Positions 22,934-35,297 of a stretch of DNA of 64,000 bases are shown one piece after another (position 1 is the first letter of the stretch; each line of letters starts with the position of its first letter). The position numbers and the translations under genes are program-made. Location of the stretch: the NCBI GenBank assembly GCA_039545295.1, contig BCIK01000007.1, positions 379,835-443,834 on the forward strand. The letters are read 5' to 3'. Origin of the DNA: Udeniomyces pyricola. Taxonomy: Eukaryota; Basidiomycota; Tremellomycetes; Cystofilobasidiales; Mrakiaceae. Below the pieces are notes generated by a model that was not told where the DNA came from, did no database searches, and was given only the letters and a program-made list of their open reading frames with translations.

Positions 22934-25900
22934 ATGTCTTCCGATCATGTGGCAGTCCTATCTCAAGGCGTCGGTTATGGTTCGTGCCCTTCAATGATGT
23001 CTCATCGCGTTGAGCCCTCGATGTCCAGTTGTTTATCTGCCTTGGATACGTTACCTGTTCTTGCTCAGGCGTCGTCTGTGGAATCGGTCTCTTCTTTTCT
23101 ATCTTCATGGTATGGCCATGGTACTGTGTCTTGCTCTGACGCCTGGAGGGGATATGGATCCCATTCTCCCTATCGGCTTTCTCCGAATGTTGCTCACCAG
23201 TACTTGCTGCTGATGTATTGTGTTGGTTTGGCTTGTGGCGCGTCCACTCTTCATACATTCTACCATCGTAGATTGGTATCACCAAGCTTCAAACACGGTA
23301 TACTTCCCACTCGGCTGCCTCTGCAGAGGAATTCTCGAGTGCTTCGAGGAGCATAAAGCCCGGATTGATAGCCACAGTGCGTGCCGATCTCACTTCGATG
23401 CTGAGTCGAACATATAGGCCCCAATAACATCCGATAACCCTACCTGACTTCTATTTTCTTTTTGTGGGTGAATTAGGGCATCGTCAGCGCTTGGACTTGG
23501 GCCGCGACTCTACTCCAGAGTTCCGCTGTCGCCTACAAGTTTGGTATCAGTGGGCCCTGTGAGTTCCGATCTCGTGACCTACGGCTTGTTACCCACTCAT
23601 GATCAAGAGAGCTGACTCGCTGCGGATCACTTTTATGATGATCCAGGGTGGTATGCCGCCGGAGCATCCGTTCAGATCTTGTTGTTTGCCCAATTGGCTG
23701 CTATGCTCAAGCGCAATGCGTACGTACCTTGACCTTCACGCAACCAACCGCTCTTTCTTTGGCCTGATTCGATTGAGCCGTTGGTTGACATGGTACATTC
23801 ATTCTCACTTTATAGCCCCTACGCCCACACCTTCCTTGAAATTATCGGATGTCGATGGAAGGATTATCGCTTCGCCCACCCCATCTACTTATTCTTCGCT
23901 CTTGTGACCAACGTCATTGTCTCCACGATGCTCATCCTCGGAGGCTCTGCAACTGTCACCGATCTCACTGGCATGAACACCCTCGCCGCTTGCTTCCTCA
24001 TTCCTCTGGGCGTTGCCGTCTACGTCACTACAGGTGGAATGAGGTTCGTCAAAGGAAACAGAGAGAGACCCTGTATTGCATCACGATTGTATGCCTGACT
24101 GACTCGCTCGCGGCCGGCCGTTTGATATACAGGGCTACTCTGATTGCCGATTACATGCACACCGCCGTGCTTTTCGTTCTCATCATCATGTTTGTCTTCA
24201 CCGTCTATACTTCCTCGGACCAAATCGGCTCGCCCTCCAAGATGTACGATCTCCTTAGCAACGTAGCTTCCAAATCGCCCGTCGCTGGTAACGCCCATGG
24301 CAGCTACCTCACCTTTCGATCAACCGGTGGCCTCGTTTTCGGCGTTCTCAACCTGGTGGGCAACTGCGGTACTGTTTTTGCTGATCAAGCGTACTGGCAA
24401 CGATCCATCGCTTCCGAACCAAAGACTGCCGTCAAAGGCTTTCTCCTCGGTGGACTGGCGTGGTTTGCTGTTCCTCTCGCCTTAGCGACCACGTTGGGTC
24501 TGACGGCCGTTGCACTCGAAGTTGACCTTACGCCTGCTCAAGTATCGGCAGGCCTGCCGGCTCCAGCGGCCGCGACGGCTTTGTTGGGTAAAGGAGGAGC
24601 AGGGGCCATGCTGGTCCTGCTTTTCCTTGCTGTCACTAGTGCGACATCAGCCGAGCTCGTAAATATTCTGTTGATGTTTTCTTCTTACATCCAACTCATG
24701 TTGCCATTATCTTGGTGACTACATTCGTGCTAATTTTCCCCTCGCTGTCGTTTTCACCGTCTTCTCTCTAGGTCGCGGTTTCTTCGATCCTTTCATACGA
24801 CGTTTACAAGAAGTACATCAACCCTAAAGCGACCGAGCAGCAGATCCTTCGATGTTCTCAGCTTTGCGTCGCGGGCTTTGCCCTCGTGATGGGTATCCTT
24901 GGTCTAGTGTTCTACTACATCGGTATCTCGTACGTCTACCTAAAAAACCAGGTGGTAACATCCGTAGACAATGAGGGGCTGACATTTCCTTGTGTTGCAC
25001 TTTTCATCGCTGGGTCTGGCATTATTTTTTTTTTATTTTTTTTTCTTCTTTCATTTCCTGACCGAAGCATGGGTTGGCTCTACACTGCCATGGGCATTTT
25101 CATCGGATCCGCCGTCGCTCCCATCGCCTCGGCCATCGTTTGGAAGCGAGCAAATGTGTATGGATGTTGCGTAGGGGCCGTCGGTGGCTTAGTTCTTGGG
25201 CTTATGGCTTGGCTCGTCACGACGGCGACGCTCAACGATGGGGTATTGACGGTCGACACTACCGGCCAGGGTCAGTTCAGACTTGCGGCTTGGTCGAGCA
25301 GGGGAGTGAGCGGTGGATAAAGCATAAGAACTGATCCGTTGTCGAACTGATTTTCCTCTATGTACTGTTTGTCATAGATTACCCTATGCTTGCTGGAGCT
25401 TTGACCTCCCTCGGTGTGGGGGCATTGATCACTGTTGTCTGGTCCCTGATCAGTCCGGAAGATTACGTAGGTGTCTTTAACCCTGTTCTTCTCTGGTTGG
25501 TTTCTGTCCAACTTCCGACACAGAGCACACTACTGATCAACTCGCTTTGCTCCTGTTGATGCTTTCCTCCAGGATTTTGAATCCACTCGAGCTCTCAATT
25601 ATGAAACCGTCTCCTCCATTCAAGATAGCGAATGCGAGGCGAGTGCTGGATACGAGGATATCGTCATCGCCAATGCTGGATCTGACGAAGAGACAAGGCT
25701 TTCCGGCTCGGATGAAAAGAAACTTGAAAAGTTGGGCGGAGAGGATGAAGATTTAGGCGTGCTAGAGAAGATGACGGCCCCGTCGAGGAGAGGGGCGGAA
25801 ACCGTTGTTGTCTCGGCGAGTGATGTGCAAGCGATGCCGGACATTGATTTCATTGGGGTAAGCACGAAACCCTTGCTCAATTCATATACGAGGGATAGTC

Positions 25901-26770
25901 TCTTTATCCATTGACTGATCAATTCTTTTATCTACATGCTTGTTCCACGATATGCACCTCTGTTTTTTTTTCCTGCGTGGTTTACATTAGCTGAATAAAG
26001 CCTGGCGCTTCGCAGCCTACGCCTCCTTTTCCCTCTTCATCGTCTTCTTGGTCGTACGTTGGAGCTTCCTTTGCCCTTTTCTAATTTCATCGTCTTTTTT
26101 TCTCTACCCGCAACCAAATGCTCACGTCTTCTTTCTTCTCTCACTCCCTTTTCTCTTGCTGTCGTTTCTGATTGGGGTTTTTGGGTGTCCATTGCAGTTG
26201 ATTCCCCTGCCTCTCTTTGGTTCAGGCAAAGTCTTCTCTCTCCCAGGTTCGTCAAGTGTTTCCCTCTCCTCTTCTTTCTTGTGCCAGCCCCCCTCCCCCC
26301 CCTTTCCTTCATCATGTCCCAAGCGATCCTTAAACTCATCAATTAACCTCTGCCTCCGTCCAATCGATTTCTTCCTTCCCCCTTTGATGATCTCCTTCTC
26401 TCGATCCTAACCAACGCAACGTTTGTTATATAACGCTTGTTAGCCTTCACCTTTTGGGTCTCGCTCTCCATCATTTGGGTCTTTGTCGGTGCCTCAATCG
26501 CCGTCCTTTACCCCATCTGGGAAAGTCGGGAGGGCTTGGGCAAGATTGGTCAAGGCATTTGGAAGGTTTGTTCCGACTTCTTTATATATAATCTTTTGTC
26601 TGTCTTGTTTTTTTTTTTTTTTTTTTGGTAGATGATCTCAGGTTCCCTTTGGTTGACGGTATTGGTTCATCTTTTCCTGATGTCTTTCCCAAACGCAGGA
26701 TCTTACCCAGAATGGCACGGGCAAACATGTCGCACCGGACTCCAATAGTACTGCTATGCACACTACGTAA
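22934..26770 (+). CDS. DUR3: DUR3-type urea / solute:sodium-symporter family transporter
   Basis: Plasma-membrane active transporter of the SSS family; fungal DUR3 proteins take up urea and polyamines. The start [16 protein letters not shown] joins [14 protein letters not shown], then [36 protein letters not shown] and [18 protein letters not shown], all typical of DUR3. Further motifs are [90 protein letters not shown] and [20 protein letters not shown] hydrophilic, acidic loop of about 90 residues (from about 25570) precedes the last two membrane segments, ending [19 protein letters not shown] and [20 protein letters not shown]. About 12 exons. It ends [12 protein letters not shown]. Family is certain; exact substrate is inferred. 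Confidence 0.9.
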
Positions 26771-26865
26771 GGATATCGACGATCAGACGTGATCCGCGGT
26801 TGAGAATCCCTGCAAGCTTTGTTCCACGGGTCGATATATAATAATACTGGTTCGAGACCCGCGTG

Positions 26866-26890
26866 ATGATATGATATGATATGATATGAT
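26866..26890 (+). repeat. (ATGAT)5 microsatellite
   Basis: Five perfect head-to-tail ATGAT units just downstream of DUR3. Confidence 0.85.
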
Positions 26891-27282
26891 ACCAGACGTT
26901 AGATGACTGCTACCCTACTCCAAGCGTTCATTTACACATGTACTTTACTGATCATGAACACATATGGTTGATGATTATAGATAGTACTGCTGTGATCGTT
27001 TTTTTTTTTTTTGGTTTATCGACTCTCGCATCATCTGGTCGGAAGGAGCGTCAAAATCCGGCCGTTCGGAAGAGAAGGAGGAAAAAAAGAGAAGAAAACG
27101 TCATTACGATACAAAAGAAAAACAAGGCCAAGTTTCATAAACCAAAATAAAAAAAAGAGGAACCAGAGACGCCAAAAGAAAGAAAGAAAGAAGAATGAGG
27201 ATAACCCTCCCAACCCCCCCCCCCCCGCGCCAAACCCCCTTCCTCCAATTCCATAACGGTCTGTTTTAATTCGTTATCGTTT

Positions 27283-27308
27283 TTGTTGTTGTTGTTGTTG
27301 TTGTTGTG
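27283..27308 (+). repeat. (TTG)8 microsatellite
   Basis: Trinucleotide run in the 3' flank of SLU7. Confidence 0.85.
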
Positions 27309-27321
27309 TTTCTAAATCCTT

Positions 27322-29957
27322 TCAAAGCGGCAAGATCTCCTCCCCACCCAACCGACTCATGGGGTCCTCTTCCCTATGACTCTTCTCCCTCCTATACGCC
27401 TCCAACTCTTCCTCCGTGACCTCACCCGTCCCCTGACTTCCATCCGCCACGTTATTATACCTCGTCTTCTTCCCCTTCATACTCCAACCAGGTCCACCGG
27501 TCTGATCTTTATCCTCCATCTCTTCCGTCTTACGCTTCCGTTCGGCGAGCAAAGCGGCTTCGAGTCGAGCTTGGTCCAGGACGATCTCCCCTTCGCCGTG
27601 ACGTTTCTTGGAGTGCGTCGGAATTTCGCGTGATTTGCCTTTGACAGCCGCAGCCGCCGCTGTCGGATCCGTCGAGGTCGAACTCAGGGAAGTCGTCGAT
27701 GTCGGAGGCAGCATCGAGGAGGACGACGCCGATGTCGACGCTTCTTCTTCCGGTGGTGGTGGGGGTTTCTCGAATGCCTTGTTGGCGAGGAGGGATTGGA
27801 TGGAAGATTCTGAGGCGACTTTTCGACCCGTCTCACCCGTGCAGTACGATCCGTGAAGCGTCGCGTGACAGCAGGCGTAACCCCATGAAGCGGAGGCGAG
27901 GACGTAGTAGGAACCCCAGACGGAGGTATGGTTCTGGTGGTAGACTGACGAGGTCAAGCGAAACCACAGCCAGGAAAGGATAGATGATAGGGAGAACAAA
28001 AAAAACGAAAAAAAATGCATTGGAAGGTATACATGTGGATGATGAGAAACGAACAACAAGAAGGAAACGCCAAAAAAAGGAGTTCAAAAAAGAAGGGTAT
28101 GTGTGTGTATGTCGATAATGAGATAGATAAGCTCACCATCTTCTTCGTATTTGGATCTGGCTTTGGCACGCTCTCGACCCTTGATGACTTGACCGGTTCG
28201 AGAGTATTCGACGTCTGGAGTTGGATAAAGAATGAGAAATGGGAAAGAAAGCCAAGGTGATCAGGAGGCAGTCAATTGCATTGCGATCGCGACGCGTGAT
28301 GATGAAGAAGCAAAAAAGAAGGAGAACTACTACTCACAATCCTCTGTCTGACCCGTCAATAGCTCCCTTGGGACCTTCTCCAGATACTCCTCCCCACCGT
28401 ACCTCGCCAGGATGCCGACCTTGGTCGTGTCCTTGAGCTTTTCCTTTTTCTCTTGGAACTGCTTGTGGAGGATTGCACCCTGGGTCGGATTGGCGTTGAG
28501 ATGGACGTCGTTACCTCGAGCGGCCGAGTTCCACGCAAATAGTTGGAGCTTTTGGATCGAGGTGGCATCACCGGAGTGGCGGAGGAAGTTGTCGCCGGCA
28601 AAGTCCATCTGTTGTGAAAGGAAAGAAAAGAATGGAGGCAGGAGAGAGAGGCATCAGCCATGGATCGTCGGCTACAAGTCAGAAACAAACGAATCCCGTT
28701 GTTGGCTCGGTGACGGGGGAAAAACTCACGTCCTCTGGTTTCATGCCCTTTACGGGAGCCTCCCTCATGGATCGTGTCTTGGGGTCATAATGGGCGCTAT
28801 CCTCGTCGAGGTTCATCAGGTACTTGGCCGTATCCTCTCGAATCCTAAGGTTTCGGACCGTGATTCGCGATTTCGTGTCGACCTTTTGACCGGCGGCATC
28901 GGCGGCATCCGCGTACTTGTCCTCATCGGCGTCCTCCTCATCTGAACTACCAAAGTCATCGTCAGCCCCCTTGTCGCCCTTGCCCGCCTTGGCCACCTTT
29001 TTCACCGCGGCGAGATCAGTCGTGGTTTGATTATCAATCTCCTCCTCTCGAAGTCGTCGCCTGGCCTCTTCGAGCGCGGCATACTCTTCGTAGACTTTAG
29101 TGTGCTCGCTCGCGTCGTACCCGTTCCATCGATCTCGCTTAGCGTCCCACGAGGGCGAAACTTCTTGGATGACCTCGTCGGCAATAATGTCCTTGTTGGT
29201 GAACTTGGCTCCCTTTTTCCTCGGTCGTTCGACGCAATCTTGCTTCTTGTGCGTCATCGCGCCACAGTTTTCGCACGCGCCTTTCCGGTACTTGGTCGCA
29301 GCAGGACCGGCCGTCTTGCCCCGATCGTACCACGCATCGAGCTTGGAGGACGATCGGTCGTCGGCGGGGATACGTTGATGGTTGAGAGAGGCTCGGCCAG
29401 TGTCGAGATACCAGGGAGCTTTCGTAATGTACTCTGTAGATCAGGAAGCCCAAAAGAGACCAGGGGGTGATAAGGACGGTCAGATGTATCCATTGCCCCT
29501 TGTGATTTCACGGTTGAACGTATTATCGCATGTGGAAATTCTTGAAGAGTCCACTGAGTTGATCAAGACTTGAGCGAGGCAGGGGCCAGCAGGAAACAAG
29601 GAGAGGAAAGAAAGAAGGCAAGGGGAATCGAAGGATAAGAGCAAGGTGGACCCGCCGGGGACTTACCTGGGATATGCGGGTTGATGGCACGACCTTCCTC
29701 ATCGACCTCGGCAGGAGCCGTACCGGCCTTTCGGGCGGCATCGAGATCCTTTTGTCGTCGCCATTCTTCTCGGGATAGCTTGCCGGCGGCTGAGGGGAGG
29801 GGGGGGNNNNNNNNNNNNNNNNNNNNNNNNNNNNNNNNNNNNNNNNNNNNNNNNNNNNNNGGGAGTAGGAGCAAAAGGTGAATTGGTGGAGTGAGTGGGA
29901 TGAGTTGATGAGAGAGAAAAGATACTCATGGCTAGTGGGAATCATACCTGTGGACAT
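27322..29957 (-). CDS. SLU7: Pre-mRNA splicing factor SLU7
   Basis: Second-step splicing factor that helps position the 3' splice site in the spliceosome. Exon 1 is only ATGTCCACAG (start 29957); it joins GCCGGCAAGCTATC to give [20 protein letters not shown]. Then [39 protein letters not shown] and the CCHC zinc knuckle [14 protein letters not shown] followed by [12 protein letters not shown], the hallmark of SLU7. Further on: [54 protein letters not shown], and in later exons [20 protein letters not shown] and [20 protein letters not shown]. The last exon is Ser/Ala/Lys-rich and ends GGEEILPL. A 54-base assembly gap lies in intron 1, not in coding sequence. The start is supported by clean joining across that gap. 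Confidence 0.93.
29807..29860. other. Assembly gap (54 N)
   Basis: Run of 54 unknown bases flanked by G-rich sequence, inside intron 1 of SLU7. Confidence 0.99.
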
Positions 29958-30207
29958 GACTGAAGAAGGGTGTATGAGTAGATGATGGAAGGGGTGGGTG
30001 TATGCTGCTGCTGCTGAGCACTGGCACTGGCACTAGCACTGGCACTGGCTGAGCGCGTCGCGGGATGACATATGATACAGGCGTGGGTGTGAGTTGGCAT
30101 GCTTATGACAAGTCATGTCACGCTTATGATAAGCTACGGCTTGCACAGGCTTCATTACTGCTTCATCCACTCGCCGCCACCCAGATTTCGATCCTCCCTC
30201 ATCCACC
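29958..30207. promoter_or_regulatory. Shared divergent promoter, SLU7 and UTP21
   Basis: 250 bp separate the two start codons. It holds a CTG run (30005-30016) followed by five CACTGG/CACTAG hexamers (about 30018-30048) and, nearer UTP21, two close GCTTATGA(T/C)AAG-type words near 30101-30131. Confidence 0.5.
30005..30048 (+). repeat. CTG run plus CACTGG hexamer array
   Basis: Four CTG units followed by five CACTGG-type hexamers (one is CACTAG) within the shared SLU7/UTP21 promoter. Confidence 0.85.
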
Positions 30208-33200
30208 ATGTCCGCCGTCATATCCTCCCCTCCACGGCCCAACAAGCGGTCCAAATCCCATTCCGCCCATACACAGTCCTCAGAGCATACGATCCAACAG
30301 CCAAGGTTGTTTGCTCCCTTCAGAGCCCTCGGCTTCATCTCCAATCACGTCCCACTCGCCGTTCAGACTCGCAGCAACAAGAATGCCACCAAGGGGCCCG
30401 CGATTACTATCGTCTCCTGCTTAGGCGACGCTTGGGCTATGTGGGAGGGCGATAAGATGGGTCTTGTTTTTGTCGGTCAGTACATCCCATCATCTCGAAC
30501 CATTTCACAGTACAGTCAACCGACCATGGTCATCACGTCCAACATCTCCTGACCCCGCTCGCTCACTCTCACAAATACGTCTCTCGCTTTCGTTTCTTCT
30601 CGCTCATCTTCAATCCCTCAACCGCGGTGTGTTCAACGTCATCCCCACAGGTCCCTCTGCTACCAAGCCCATCACCTCTCTCGCCATCTCGGGCGAGTCT
30701 GTCTTTGCTTCGACTGGCTGTCAAGTCATTCGCTATGTTCGAGGTCGAGTCGTACGTCGCCTGCCTTCTTTCCCCTCTCTGCTCACCTTGCCTTCTCAAA
30801 TTCTGCCCTTCTTCGGTCAACCGCGTCGTCCGCCAAATCAACTCCTACAAAGCTCACTGTGTTTTCTCTGACTCTTTCTCGTTCCCATCAATCTATCCTG
30901 GTTGTCTCAATATGCCTGTTATGGGTATCGGTCGCGTCTATCTCATTGCTAGGTTGACATTTATCAAGCCCCGAGCGAAGCCACCACCATTGTCCAGACG
31001 CTGATCTTTGGCAAGCAACTGCTCGCGTTGGCCGAAGATGGCACTGAGCTTTATGTCTGGGACATTGAATCCAAAGGTCAGTCATAACCGAATCCGACTG
31101 CTACGTGATGGGTCTCGCTTGAGAGTCGCGTTGTTGATGCAACCGAGCAAACGACCGCCTTTGATCCGCATGCGCATACAATCTACCTTGCTAACGTTTA
31201 CTTTCATATCTTTCTCTGCATGTTCTCCAATTTGGGCCCGCAGACCTCGAGTTCACGATTCCTTTCCCTTCCAACTTTACCGCCACGCACCTCCTCCACC
31301 CTTCAACTTACCTCAACAAGATCCTTGTCGCTTCCTCCCAAGGCACGCTCGCTCTTTACAACCTTCGTTCTCGATCCCTCATCCACACCTTTGCCTCGCC
31401 TATCCCAGCTTCCCCAAGCCCGGTCACCGCGCTCAGCCAATCTCCTGCAGTTGACATTGTCGGTGTTGGTTACCTTGACGGCACGATTCGCCTCCTCGAC
31501 CTCAGGATGGACGTTGACATCATGACTCTTCGCATGGAAGGTGGTGTCGGCGCGTTGGGTTTCCGAATGGACAACGAAGCGATCCTCGCAACGTCTTCGC
31601 TGTCAGGCTCTCTTGCCCTTTGGGACCTCGATCAACGTGGTCGGTTGCTCCACTTGATTCCCAACGCGCATTCGTCCGTCATCTCCTCGCTTGACTGGAT
31701 CCCGGGTCAACCGCTCCTCATCACCTCCGGTCCGGATAACACTATCAAGCAATATACCTTTGAGACCCCCTCGAGTCCACCTGTGCTGCTCAAGAGCCGG
31801 GGTGGTCACCAGGCCCCGCCGGGTCTCATTCGGTTTTATGGAGAAGATGGAAAGGCGATTCTTACAGCAGGAAGGGATAGAGCGTTGATGATGACTTCGG
31901 TCGTTAGGGATTCGAGAAGCGCTGAGCTTAGTCAGGGTAAGTCTTTCGAACCGTTCATTCTGTTTGGCACATTTCGGGCAGTGACATCTCGCGGTCGAGG
32001 TGGTGTATGATTCCAGATCTATGGCATTGGTATTCATACTCCAATTCTGACCTCATCCTACCCTCCTCCGCCCCCCCCCCCCTTTTTTTTTTCTTTTTAA
32101 TCAGGATCCCTCACCAAGAAATCGTCTACCCTCTCCATTCCAATCTCTCAACTCAAGCTCGCCCCCATTCACTCCCTCTCCTGGTCTTCCTCCCGCACTA
32201 AGGATTGGGAAGATATCCTCACGGCCCATGCTCCCGATCCTTCCTCTTCCATCTCTGCTTCTTCGTCGTCTTCACCTCAATCGGCCGCTGCCGCGCGGAC
32301 GTGGTCCGGCAAGGACAAGAAAGTTGGTCGATGGGCGATGAACACTGGTGGAAAGGGCGTCGAGAGTGTTTGCGTGAGCGCATGCGGTAACTTTGGCTTG
32401 GTCGGCGATAGCGAAGGATGTGTGAGGATGTGGAATATGCAGAGTGGGCTGGAGAGGAAGACGTTTGTCGTTCCGGACGTTGCTGTTGAGGGATCGGTTG
32501 TGAAGAAGGCGAGGTTTGGGGGTAAGAAGGTCGTTGGAATTGTGACGGATCCGTTGAATCGACACGTCGTCGTAGGAACGATGGACGGAAACATCACGGT
32601 GAGCACTATTGGATCGCCATCCATTTTCCTGAGAGCCTGGTCGTTCGTTCGCTCAGGCCGGCTCAAGTATTCGTGGTTGTTAACGACTTTACTCTTGAAT
32701 CTTCTTGCGTAAATGCATACTCAAAAAATGCTTTCCTATCTCTTTTTCTCAAATAGTTCTTTGATTTCCATTCTGCTCTCGCCCTCAACGTTCTCGCCAT
32801 CAACTCCACCATCACCTCCCTCACGCTCCACCGCGACAACGGGCTTCTTGCTGTCGTATGCGATGACCTCTCGGTCCGCATCATTGACATCGAGACGAGA
32901 CGGGTGGTCAGGGAGATGTCCGGATTCAGAGGTCGAATCTTGGATGTTGTAAGTCTATACCCCGTCTTTATACCATTTCCTGGTCGTTACTTGGCTCTGG
33001 TCATCTGCCGTCCCGACCCTTTTCCTCTATCTTCCTGTTGTCCAACTCTCCATACCCTGACTTTCCGCTAACAAAGGTTCTGCTATCCTCGTCTCTATTG
33101 CTGTTTTTTCCAGGCCTTTTCGCCCGATTCTCGTTGGCTCATCACCGCTTCCCTCGATTCTGTCATCCGAACGTTTGATATCCCCTCCGGCTCCCTCGTT

Positions 33201-34868
33201 GATGCCTTCAAGACCTCGAGCATCCCCACCAGCATCACGTTTTCACCAACAGGCGACTTTTTGGCCTCGAGTCACGTCGACAGCGTCGGTGTTTATCTCT
33301 GGTGTGTTCCCCACGTTTTTTTTTCTGGGCTAAAAAGCCACGGGAGGAGGAAAGGATTGAGGGACACTTCAAGAACAATCCACCTTTGACACGCATACGG
33401 CTCTCTTTGCTTTTTCTGACTCTTCTATTATCATCACCATCATCATGATAGGGCGAACAAAGCTCAATTCTCCGAGATTGCGCTTCGTGCGATTGAGGAA
33501 GATGAAGTGTTTGAGGCCGGTCTTCCTTCGGTTCAAGGCATGGAAGAGGATGAAGGTATGGATTTCCTCTTCTTCTTTCTTGTCAAGTCGGGGATCATTT
33601 GTGCTCTTTTTGGGTGTCTCTTTCTTTTTCGCTCTTCATTTGTGTTTGCAATTCTCTTGTCGGGGGCTTTCCTATTGAACCACATATTCACGTCACTTCA
33701 CCCTCGTTTCCTTCATCACTCCTAGCTCTCAAGGGCATCGAGCCCGTCGGTGCACCCGACGCCCGGGACATTTACACTACGCCCGACCAACTGTCGGAGG
33801 AGCTCTTGACGCTGACGCTCTTCCCTCGGTCGAAATGGCAAACGCTTTTGAACCTCGAGACGATCAAGGTATGTTTGAAGAGGAGGAAATACATTTGGGC
33901 TTTGATTGGGAAACCAAAGACATCTCTCTTGCTTTTCGTCCTGTCACATACACGCGGACAGAACGCTAATGGTCCCCTCCTCCCTCCTTTTGTCCCTTTC
34001 TCTCTGCCAAACTCTGTCCTCTTTTCCACTTTACTCATCTTCCCTTCCAGGCCCGCAACAAACCCAAAGAAGCCCCCAAAGCGCCCGAGAAAGCGCCGTT
34101 CTTCCTTCCTTCCCTCAATGCCGAAGCTCAAGGCCAGCGTCTCGGCCTAGGCGAGATGGACCCAGCTTCCCTCGTCGGTGCCGGTGGAGACAAGAACGCC
34201 ACCACCAGCCAAGAAGGGCAGCAAGGGAAGGGTAGTCATCGGTTGACTGAGTTTGGGTCGTCGATGGAGACGGAGTTTTCGAGAAGAATGAGCAGTGAAA
34301 ATGTCGATGGAGATTGTAAGTAGAATGTCCCCTAACCCTCCCCTCTACCCTCCCCCCCTCGCCTTGCCTTTTCTTGTTCTTCTTTTTGTGTCTCTTCTCC
34401 CATTGTCGTGCTTTGTGTGGAATACGATACCTGGCAAACTTTCTCTTCTTACCCCTCTTGGATGATCCATACTAATCCCCTTACCTACACGTCCACTTAT
34501 CTCCCCCCCCCCTCCCTCTCCCCTTCCAATCTTCTCCAGTCGAAAACTTCTTCGTCTACCTCAAATCTCTCTCCCCTTCCTCGACCGACCTCGAACTCCG
34601 CTCGTCCCTCCTCACACTTGATCACCTCTCCCACTTCCTTCTCGCCCTCACCCAACGTCTCAAATCCCACAAAGACTTCGAAGCCGTCCAAGCGTACCTC
34701 GCTGTCTTCCTCACTATCCACGGCGAGACGCTCGTCCAGAACGGGTCCGAGTTGAGGGAACCGTTGGAGGTGTTGAGGGGGGAACAAGTTAAGGAAGGTA
34801 AGCGGTTGGGTGAGTTGTGTCAGTTTTCCCAGGGCGTCTTGGCGTTTGTGAGGAATGCGCCGATGTGA
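30208..34868 (+). CDS. UTP21: U3 snoRNP / SSU processome WD-repeat protein UTP21 (WDR36)
   Basis: Component of the nucleolar small-subunit processome, needed for 18S rRNA maturation. The start MSAVISSPPRPNKRSKSHSA leads into the conserved RLFAPFRALGFISNHVPLAV and ITIVSCLGDAWAMWEGDKMG, which begin the WD40 propeller in Utp21 proteins. Later exons give ITSLAISGESVFASTGCQVI, FLAT-type blades such as DIVGVGYLDGTIRLLDLR, ILATSSLSGSLALWDLDQRG, SVISSLDWIPGQPLLITSGP and NFGLVGDSEGCVRMWNMQSG. The second propeller contains FRGRILDVAFSPDSRWLITA and GDFLASSHVDSVGVYLWANK. The C-terminal Utp21 domain has TLTLFPRSKWQTLLNLETIK and FEAVQAYLAVFLTIHGETLV, ending FVRNAPM. About 13 exons. Length and order agree with WDR36/Utp21 (about 900 residues). 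Confidence 0.93.
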
Positions 34869-35297
34869 TTGACGAGAAGAAGGAGACAAAGAGGGATGCA
34901 AAAGGCGAACAGAAGATATGGTCACCCACACCTATATATACGCCCACACATATACAAAAAAAAAACCTGTAGAAGACAAGATGAGAGGGGAGTTTCTATA
35001 ACGAATATATATGTTCATTTTCGTCCAATGTGTTTTTTTTTTGGGGAGAAGGGGGGTGTTAGGTGCAAAACGAGACCGTGTGCCCCACAAATCACCGTGT
35101 ACTTTTCAGAAAGAACCCAAACGTCATGATCTCTTTTATTGTACCATGCTGATATGTAGAGAGTGCAGTCAACTCGCCCCCCCCCCCCCTCACCCCTTCC
35201 GCAACCCCGACATTATCCATCCCCTCTCTTCCTCCCTTCCGGCTCACCTCTTCTCTCTCCCGGTTCCTCCACCCCCTTCCCCTCTCCTTGCTTCTGC
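34869..35297. other. Spacer between convergent UTP21 and PPR-like gene
   Basis: Purine-rich then mixed; includes A-, T- and G-runs (34957-35056) and a C13 run (35177-35189). No gene is supported. Confidence 0.55.

Larger units (their letters stand above)
26771..27321. other. Spacer between convergent DUR3 and SLU7
   Basis: Contains a hairpin-capable CGGGTC...GACCCG pair (about 26827-26861), an ATGAT pentamer array, a T12 run, an A/G-rich tract, a C13 run (27214-27226) and a TTG array. No gene is supported; it should contain both 3' UTRs. Confidence 0.55.

Noticed and set aside
26820..26865. Possible tRNA-like T-arm (GGTTCGAGACC)
   Set aside because: No acceptor, D or anticodon arm can be built around it; it is better read as a simple hairpin downstream of DUR3.
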